The position numbers and the translations under genes were made by a program. From positions 1-5,972 of the forward strand of contig CALANS010000126.1 of NCBI GenBank assembly GCA_937926105.1: 5,972 nt of DNA, given 5' to 3'. Shown one piece after another: positions 1 to 3,977 of this stretch (positions are counted from its first letter, which is position 1; each line of letters starts with the position of its first letter). The notes under the pieces are model-generated. The model worked only from the letters and a program-made list of their open reading frames with translations. It was not told where the DNA came from and searched no databases. Origin of the DNA: an uncultured Actinomycetes bacterium (GTDB lineage: Bacteria > Actinomycetota > Actinomycetes > Mycobacteriales > Nakamurellaceae).

Positions 1-10
1 GCCATATGCG

Positions 11-28
11 GCTCGAGCGTGCTCGAGC
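11..28. repeat. 8-2-8 dyad repeat upstream of mntR-like gene
   Basis: The octamer GCTCGAGC, itself a palindrome, occurs twice with two bases (GT) between the copies, so the unit is both a direct and an inverted repeat. Its centre lies about 51 bases before the predicted transcription start at 71. It could be an operator for the downstream metalloregulator or the stem of a terminator for a gene to the left of the window. No U-tract follows it. The function is not established by the sequence. Confidence 0.4.
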
Positions 29-58
29 TCAAATTCCGGGATGCGCGCGGACGTGTCA

Positions 59-70
59 TAGCCTGGGTCC
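59..70 (+). promoter_or_regulatory. Candidate -10 element for leaderless mntR-like mRNA
   Basis: The hexamer TAGCCT (59-64) matches the actinobacterial TANNNT -10 pattern. Six bases separate it from the GTG at 71, which is the usual distance from a -10 element to the transcription start. No purine-rich Shine-Dalgarno sequence precedes the GTG. Together these suggest that transcription starts at the first base of the start codon and the mRNA is leaderless. No convincing -35 hexamer was found, which is common in this group. Confidence 0.45.
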
Positions 71-832
71 GTGGTGAATCGGCGTAATCAGGTCGTGGTT
101 GAGGACTGTCTCAAGGTGATCTTCACCGTGGGTGAGTGGGACGAGCGCGGGCGGACGATCGGAGAAATCGCCGCATCGATGCGGACGTCGACGCCGGCGG
201 TATCGGATCTCGTTCGCAGACTGACCGACGCCGGATTGGCTAAACACGAGCCTTACGGCGATGTTGCCCTCACCGATGCCGGATTGTCCCGGGCGCTGGC
301 CATGGTTCGTCGCCATCGCCTCATCGAGACTTTTCTGGTGAGTGAACTGGGGTACCGGTGGGACGAAGTGCACGACGAAGCCGAAGTGTTGGAGCACGCA
401 ATTTCGGACCTCATGGTCGATCGCATCGACACCCGTTTGGGCCATCCGTGGCGTGATCCTCACGGTGATGCCATCCCGACTTCCGACGGTGTGCTCCACC
501 TTCCAATGGCGCGCCCGTTGGCCGCCCTCGCCGAAGGCGAGCAGGGCTTCATCGTGCGAATTTTCGATGACGACCCGCGGCTTCTTCAGTGGTTCAGCCA
601 ACACGACATTTCGTTAGATGCGAGCGTCACGGTACGCGCGCACAAGCCGTTCGGCGGAGCCTTGGAAGTCGGACTCGGGCAAGGGTCAGATCTGACGGTG
701 GTCGATTTGGGGATCCAGGCCGTCACGTCATTGTGGGTCGGTGAAAGCCCACCGCTCACCGACGGGGCCACGTCTTCGGGCTGCCACTACACCGACTGTC
801 GTCACATATCGGCGGCGACGCCAACCCCGTAG
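71..832 (+). CDS. mntR: DtxR-family manganese-type metalloregulator (MntR-like)
   Basis: This 253-residue cytoplasmic repressor or activator is expected to bind operator DNA when loaded with Mn2+ (or a related divalent metal) and to control metal uptake or efflux genes. Residues 10-75 form the winged helix-turn-helix (recognition helix around 41-55, wing near 61-68). Residues 76-130 form the dimerisation and metal-binding domain. Residues 150-224 look like the SH3/FeoA-like domain. Metal ligands recognisable by family alignment are D12, H82, E86, H101, E105, E108 and H109. Glu105 stands where DtxR/IdeR have the key Cys102, which points to the MntR rather than the iron-type branch. The segment from MVRRHRLIETFLV to DEVHDEAEVLEHA is very close to mycobacterial MntR as I recall it. 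Cys13 replaces the usual Tyr. A tail of about 28 residues beyond the usual C-terminus contains CHYTDCRH. The start is GTG 71 because of the -10 placement; GTG 74 is an alternative. The next gene on the strand, a cation antiporter, is a plausible target. Confidence 0.9.
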   Translation: MVNRRNQVVVEDCLKVIFTVGEWDERGRTIGEIAASMRTSTPAVSDLVRRLTDAGLAKHEPYGDVALTDAGLSRALAMVRRHRLIETFLVSELGYRWDEVHDEAEVLEHAISDLMVDRIDTRLGHPWRDPHGDAIPTSDGVLHLPMARPLAALAEGEQGFIVRIFDDDPRLLQWFSQHDISLDASVTVRAHKPFGGALEVGLGQGSDLTVVDLGIQAVTSLWVGESPPLTDGATSSGCHYTDCRHISAATPTP

Positions 833-835
833 GTA

Positions 836-863
836 ACGAAAGTTCGGAAACCCGAACTTCCGT
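836..863. promoter_or_regulatory. 12-4-12 inverted repeat, putative metalloregulator operator
   Basis: The arms ACGAAAGTTCGG (836-847) and CCGAACTTCCGT (852-863) are reverse complements except for one pair (839/860), with AAAC between them. The inner 8-4-8 part is perfect. The element begins three bases after the stop of the DtxR-family gene and is centred about 65 bases before the predicted antiporter start. Its size and symmetry suit a dimeric DtxR/MntR-type regulator, and its position upstream of the promoter suits activation rather than blocking. It does not match the iron-box (IdeR) consensus. It could also act as a terminator stem for the upstream gene, but no T-run follows. The assignment to the neighbouring regulator is inference. 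Confidence 0.5.
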
Positions 864-901
864 GTTGCCATCGTCGACTGGGTCAACCGAAGGGCGGCCC
901 C

Positions 902-914
902 TAACGTCGCTCGG
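902..914 (+). promoter_or_regulatory. Candidate -10 element for leaderless antiporter mRNA
   Basis: TAACGT (902-907) fits TANNNT and ends seven bases before the ATG at 915. The nearest purine-rich tract (about 889-897) is about 17 bases before the ATG, too far for a ribosome binding site. This supports transcription starting at the A of the ATG. The -35 region (about 878-885) is poor, which would fit dependence on an activator bound further upstream. Confidence 0.45.
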
Positions 915-1949
915 ATGCTGCACATAGTGCTTCTCATCGCCTGCGCCGCGGCCATCTACTTCGCTTGTGAATGGTTCGTCAACGCCATCGAATGGCTCGG
1001 TGCACGCCTGAGCGTCGGCCATATGGCGGTCGGAACCATCCTCGCCGCGGCTGGAACCGCGCTCCCGGAGACAGTGGTCACGCTGATGGCTGTGCTCGTT
1101 GGCAGCCCCGAGCACGGCGACGATATTGCAGTCGGCGCGGCGATGGGCGGCCCCCTCGTCGTCGGGACAATCGCCTACGCCGTCACCGGCGCCATGCTCC
1201 TCGTCCGGCACCGCAAAAAAGCGGCCATCTCGCGCGGCTCAGGCACCGCGCGACCTTCCCCGGATCTGCGGGCTGACAGCGAGGTCGACACGGGCCGACT
1301 TGCGCACGATCAGATGTGGTTCCTCAGCATCTTCGTGTTCAAAGTGGCACTCGGACTGATCGCGTTCGCCTTCAAGCCATGGCTGGGGCTGGCCTTCCTC
1401 ACCGCCTACGGCGTCTACTTCTACCGGGAAATGACCGGCGACGGCAGCGCCGCTACAACTGATGGCCTGGCGCGCCTCAAATTGCGCCCGCGAAGCACCA
1501 ACCCCGGCATGACGGCAATCATCGCCCAGACCGTTGGCTCGCTCGTTGTCATTTTCGGCGCCTCGCAACTGTTCGTGAAGCAATTGGAATGGGCCGGGCC
1601 CGCGCTGGGGCTTCCGGCTGTGGTCGTCGCGCTCCTCTTGTCGCCGGTTGCTACCGAACTCCCCGAGATCCTCAACGCAATCATCTGGGTCCGCCACGGA
1701 AAAACCAACCTGGCACTGGCGAATATTTCCGGGGCCATGATGATCCAAGCCACCGTGCCATCAGCCATCGGTATCGGCTTCACCCCGTGGAAATTCGACA
1801 CACCGCTCGTGCTCGCCGGACTGGCCACGATCGCCTCCATTACCTATCTGCTTTGGGCGATGAAGCACCACACCTTCAGCGCCGCCAAACTCCTCGGCGC
1901 CGGCGGCTTCTACGCCCTCTTCGCCATCGGACTGATCGTCAGCATCTGA
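915..1949 (+). CDS. CaCA-superfamily cation antiporter (Na+/Ca2+ exchanger-like)
   Basis: This 344-residue inner-membrane protein has about ten hydrophobic helices in two homologous halves, as expected for antiporters that exchange a divalent cation for Na+ or H+. The first alpha-repeat is visible at residues 36-82, with GTALPET (47-53) carrying the ion-binding Glu52. The second is at 232-290, with ATELPE (246-251) carrying Glu251, followed by LANISGAM (268-275). The canonical GTSLPE and GNxxGSN signatures are altered: the first repeat reads GAAMGGP, with no Asn. A hydrophilic, basic loop (about 98-133) and a second charged stretch (about 171-198) separate helices. The length is normal for prokaryotic members. 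The gene lies 82 bases after the MntR-like regulator, so export of Mn2+ or Ca2+ is plausible, but the substrate cannot be read from the sequence. A sodium/proton exchange role is the main alternative. ATG 915 was chosen because it begins the first helix and is correctly spaced from a -10 element. Confidence 0.85.
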   Translation: MLHIVLLIACAAAIYFACEWFVNAIEWLGARLSVGHMAVGTILAAAGTALPETVVTLMAVLVGSPEHGDDIAVGAAMGGPLVVGTIAYAVTGAMLLVRHRKKAAISRGSGTARPSPDLRADSEVDTGRLAHDQMWFLSIFVFKVALGLIAFAFKPWLGLAFLTAYGVYFYREMTGDGSAATTDGLARLKLRPRSTNPGMTAIIAQTVGSLVVIFGASQLFVKQLEWAGPALGLPAVVVALLLSPVATELPEILNAIIWVRHGKTNLALANISGAMMIQATVPSAIGIGFTPWKFDTPLVLAGLATIASITYLLWAMKHHTFSAAKLLGAGGFYALFAIGLIVSI

Positions 1950-1983
1950 CCGCATCACTCCACGATCGGGCTCATGCCCCCGG

Positions 1984-2005
1984 GCGACGACAGGGCTGTC
2001 GACGC
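1984..2005 (+). terminator. Hairpin after the antiporter gene, likely terminator
   Basis: GCGACGACA (1984-1992) pairs with TGTCGACGC (1997-2005) across a GGGC loop, giving nine positions with one A-A mismatch. It starts 35 bases after the antiporter stop, in the gap between two convergent genes. It is followed by TTCCC rather than a T-run, as is usual for actinobacterial intrinsic terminators. It may work in either direction. Confidence 0.5.
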
Positions 2006-2010
2006 TTCCC

Positions 2011-2037
2011 CGTAACTCCGATGCGGACGGGGTTACG
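2011..2037. other. Bulged hairpin overlapping the merA stop codon
   Basis: CGTAAC (2011-2016) pairs with GTTACG (2032-2037), and inside it TCCG (2017-2020) pairs with CGGA (2024-2027) around an ATG loop, leaving a four-base bulge at 2028-2031. The outer stem includes the merA stop codon. With the hairpin at 1984-2005 it may separate the two convergent transcripts. No flanking T- or A-run is present. Confidence 0.25.
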
Positions 2038-3424
2038 CGCAGCAGGAGGTGGGGAGTTCGTTGCGGAATAAGTTGGCGGCGAGCCGGATTCCTTCCGCGG
2101 TCGTGAGGTAGGGGGCCCAGGTGTCGGCGAGTTGGGTGACAGTGAATCCGGCGGTGATCGCGTAGGTGGCGGCGAGAATCATGTCGCCGGCGTGGTCGGC
2201 CAGGGCGTGGATGCCCAGGACCTGTCCGCTGTCGGCGTCCGCGACGATCTTGATGCCGCCCCTGATTTGTTGGTCAATATTGGGCTGGTTGACGATGGCG
2301 CGCGGCAGGTCGGTGATGGGAAGATAGCGGCAGGAGCAGGGGCGCTCTGCAGCGATCACCTCTGCCTCGGTCATGCCGGCCGAGGCGAGTTGCGGTGACG
2401 TGAACAGCACCGATGGCAGGCCGGTGTAGTCGACTCTGTCGCGGGCACCCAACGCATTGCGCGCGGCAACCCTTCCTGTCGCTGCGGCCACGTACACGTA
2501 TTGCGGCGCCCCGGTGACGTCCCCAGCGGCGAACACGACCGGGTTGCTGGTGCGCTGCTCGTCATCCACGGTGACGAATCCCCGCGCATCGGTTGCCACC
2601 CCTGCCACGGCCAGGCCTAGTCCGTCTGTTCGGGGTTCACGTCCAGCGGCGACCAGCAGATGCTCGCCGACAGCCTGAATATTCGACTTGGTTGTGACTC
2701 GCACCAACCCACCGTCATCGTCGACCCGGGCGGCACGGTCGCTGATGACGCGGATCCCGTCATCGGTAAGCGCCTTTTCGAGTTCGGCGGCCAGCTCCGG
2801 TTCGGCGTGCGGGGCGATGCGGCCCACCACGGTGACAGCAGAGCCTAACTGGGCGAACATCTGTGCCTGTTCCAACCCGACGAATCCGCCTCCGATCACC
2901 ACCAGCGACTTCGGCAGCACGTCGAGTTCCATGGCGGTCGTCGAGGTGAGGTAGTCGACCTGCTCCAGCCCGGGAATGTCGGGGACTTTGGGCTTTGCTC
3001 CGGTTGCCACGATGTACGCGCGAGCCCGCAGCTCGCGACCTCCGGCCAGCAGCGTGTCCGGCCCGGTGAATCGCGCCTCGCCGCGAATAATGTCGAACCC
3101 GTAGGCGGCAGCGATGTCTACGTATTTGGTGCGCCGCAGGTCGCCCACCAGAACGTCCTTCTGCGCGATGAGGGCCGCCAGGTCGACTTCGCCTGCGCTG
3201 GTCGGTGCCCCAGCGAAGGGCTGGATTTCCGCGGTATGACGGCTGTGGGCTGCGGCCAGCAGCATCTTCGACGGCACACAGCCGACATTCACGCAGGTGC
3301 CGCCGATCTCGGCGCGCTCTACGACCGCCACGGTCGCCCCGTCCAATCGGGCATGGATCGCGGCGGACATCGCTGCCCCGCCCGTTCCGATCACAGCCAG
3401 GTCGAGCTCGGTGTTCGTTGTCAT
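2033..3424 (-). CDS. merA: Mercuric reductase MerA without N-terminal HMA domain
   Basis: This 463-residue cytosolic FAD enzyme of the pyridine nucleotide-disulfide oxidoreductase family reduces Hg2+ to volatile Hg0 with NADPH. The FAD-binding dinucleotide fold is at residues 8-36 (GTGGAAMSAA). The redox-active disulfide motif GTCVNVGCVPSK spans 42-53, with Cys44 and Cys49. ATGAKP is at 140-145, the NADPH-binding GGGFVGLE at 178-185, and a second FAD contact FAAGDVTG at 298-305. The dimerisation domain follows. Tyr439 in APYLTTAEG corresponds to the active-site Tyr of the family. The C-terminus ends SCCA, the vicinal Cys461-Cys462 pair that hands Hg2+ to the active site and separates MerA from lipoamide dehydrogenase and glutathione reductase. 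The metal-binding NmerA domain of longer family members is absent. A CSC at 363-365 and a slightly longer loop (379-391) are minor differences. The start at 3424 is chosen for its ribosome binding site. An upstream in-frame ATG at 3466 would lie against the -10 element. The gene is divergent from the MerR-type regulator. Confidence 0.95.
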   Translation of the reverse strand: MTTNTELDLAVIGTGGAAMSAAIHARLDGATVAVVERAEIGGTCVNVGCVPSKMLLAAAHSRHTAEIQPFAGAPTSAGEVDLAALIAQKDVLVGDLRRTKYVDIAAAYGFDIIRGEARFTGPDTLLAGGRELRARAYIVATGAKPKVPDIPGLEQVDYLTSTTAMELDVLPKSLVVIGGGFVGLEQAQMFAQLGSAVTVVGRIAPHAEPELAAELEKALTDDGIRVISDRAARVDDDGGLVRVTTKSNIQAVGEHLLVAAGREPRTDGLGLAVAGVATDARGFVTVDDEQRTSNPVVFAAGDVTGAPQYVYVAAATGRVAARNALGARDRVDYTGLPSVLFTSPQLASAGMTEAEVIAAERPCSCRYLPITDLPRAIVNQPNIDQQIRGGIKIVADADSGQVLGIHALADHAGDMILAATYAITAGFTVTQLADTWAPYLTTAEGIRLAANLFRNELPTSCCA

Positions 3425-3437
3425 ACCTGCCCCTTCC
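3425..3437 (-). promoter_or_regulatory. Ribosome binding site fixing the merA start
   Basis: Read on the minus strand, GGAAGGGGCAGGT stands immediately before the ATG at 3424. The AAGGGG core is five bases from the start codon. This favours the 463-residue form over a 477-residue form starting at 3466, which has no such site and would precede the predicted transcription start (about 3463). Confidence 0.6.
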
Positions 3438-3469
3438 GCGCGCCGACCACTCCGGCGCCTTCTCACCCA

Positions 3470-3500
3470 TCGTTAACCTTCAACTAGGCTTGAAGGTCAA
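3470..3500 (-). promoter_or_regulatory. merA promoter with 19-bp spacer (MerR-type)
   Basis: On the minus strand a -35 hexamer TTGACC (3500-3495) and a -10 hexamer TAACGA (3475-3470) are separated by 19 bp. The overlong spacer filled by a dyad is the hallmark of promoters remodelled by MerR-family activators. The layout closely parallels the classical merT promoter, which has TTGACT, a 19-bp spacer and TAAGGT. The predicted start near 3463 gives a leader of about 40 bases before merA. Confidence 0.7.
3473..3500. promoter_or_regulatory. MerR-family operator (11-6-11 dyad)
   Basis: TTAACCTTCAA (3473-3483) and TTGAAGGTCAA (3490-3500) are inverted copies with one mismatch (3475/3498), around CTAGGC. 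The inner arms ACCTTCAA and TTGAAGGT are exact reverse complements. The dyad sits between the -35 and -10 of the merA promoter and 25 bases before the regulator's ATG, so one bound dimer could activate merA and repress its own gene. Confidence 0.75.
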
Positions 3501-3516
3501 GGGTGAAACAGGGAGG
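3485..3516 (+). promoter_or_regulatory. Candidate merR -10 element and ribosome binding site
   Basis: TAGGCT (3485-3490) fits the TANNNT -10 pattern inside the operator, which would allow autorepression; its assignment is weak. GGGAGG (3511-3516) is a clear Shine-Dalgarno sequence nine bases before the ATG at 3526 and decides the start of the regulator, although the frame is open for about 320 bases further upstream through merA. Confidence 0.4.
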
Positions 3517-3525
3517 CATCGGCGC

Positions 3526-3915
3526 ATGCGGATCGGCGAACTCGCGGACACGGCGCAGATCCGCCCGTCGACGCTGCGCTACTACGAGCAGCGCGGCCTG
3601 ATCCCGCCGCCCGCGCGAACGCCCGCCGGCTACCGGGATTACCCGCCGGTCGCGGCGACCAGGCTTGAGTTCATTGCGAGAGCCCGCACCGCTGGACTGT
3701 CGCTGTCAGAAATAGCGGCGGTATTGGCGATCCGAGACTCCGGTACCGCGCCATGCGTCCATGTCCGCGACCTCCTCGACGCAAAACTCGCCGACCTCGA
3801 ACGGCACATCGATGAGCTGCAGATTCTGCAGGCAGGCATCCGCGCACTACGCGCAAACGCCACCGACAGCGTCGCGCAAGCCTGCACCGCCGAGTCCATC
3901 TGCAACCTGCTGTAG
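3526..3915 (+). CDS. merR: MerR-family metal-responsive transcriptional regulator
   Basis: This 129-residue dimeric DNA-binding protein is expected to sit on the adjacent operator and switch on merA when it binds metal, Hg2+ by context. Residues 1-38 hold the MerR helix-turn-helix and wing (MRIGELADTAQIRPSTLRYY, then EQRGLIPPPARTPAGYRDY). Residues 40-72 form the second helical part of the DNA-binding domain. A long coiled-coil dimerisation helix runs from about 78 to 110. Cys77 at the start of that helix matches the first Hg ligand of MerR. The other two cysteines are Cys120 and Cys126. In Tn501 MerR the partners follow 35 and 44 residues after the first ligand; here they follow 43 and 49 residues after it, so the metal loop is not classical and Cd, Zn or another soft metal cannot be excluded. 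The length is typical of compact family members. ATG 3526 is chosen for its GGGAGG site and because the family domain begins at Met1. The gene is divergent from merA and convergent with the ATPase gene, 62 bases away. Confidence 0.88.
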   Translation: MRIGELADTAQIRPSTLRYYEQRGLIPPPARTPAGYRDYPPVAATRLEFIARARTAGLSLSEIAAVLAIRDSGTAPCVHVRDLLDAKLADLERHIDELQILQAGIRALRANATDSVAQACTAESICNLL

Positions 3916-3932
3916 TCCCGCCGAGATCACTG

Positions 3933-3963
3933 GGCTCGACAGGCTGGGCGCGACCGCCGAGCC
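3933..3963. terminator. Weak hairpin between convergent merR and ATPase genes
   Basis: GGCTCG (3933-3938) pairs with CGAGCC (3958-3963) across a 19-base loop in the 62-base convergent gap. The stem is short, the loop is long and no T-run follows, so a terminator role rests mainly on position. Nothing else is seen in this gap. Confidence 0.22.
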
Positions 3964-3977
3964 GACGGTCCGCAGCT

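Noticed and set aside
56..604. 182-codon minus-strand open frame opposite the MntR-like gene
   Set aside because: It shows no family resemblance and lies wholly within a clearly coding gene on the other strand.
71..832. Iron-dependent IdeR/DtxR identity for the first gene
   Set aside because: The position of the DtxR Cys102 ligand is Glu105 here, as in MntR-type proteins, and the flanking sequence follows mycobacterial MntR.
836..863. Intrinsic terminator of the MntR-like gene
   Set aside because: The stem is adequate but no T-run follows and the symmetry suits a protein site. Kept as an alternative within the operator entry rather than as the main call.
833..914. Manganese (yybP-ykoY) riboswitch ahead of the antiporter
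   Set aside because: The gap is only 82 bases and, if transcription begins at 915, is not transcribed as a leader. None of the conserved riboswitch loops could be recognised.
2033..3424. Dihydrolipoamide dehydrogenase or mycothione reductase
   Set aside because: The C-terminal SCCA and the APYLTTAEG segment are specific to MerA, and the gene faces a MerR-type switch.
3424..3466. Longer merA start (ATG at 3466 on the minus strand) adding 14 Arg-rich residues
   Set aside because: It lies against the predicted -10 element and upstream of the likely transcription start, has no ribosome site, and the added residues do not resemble MerA. ATG 3424 has a good Shine-Dalgarno sequence.
3205..3525. 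Upstream extension of the MerR frame by 107 codons
   Set aside because: It runs antisense through merA. The MerR domain begins exactly at ATG 3526, which has its own ribosome site. The open frame is a GC-rich artefact.
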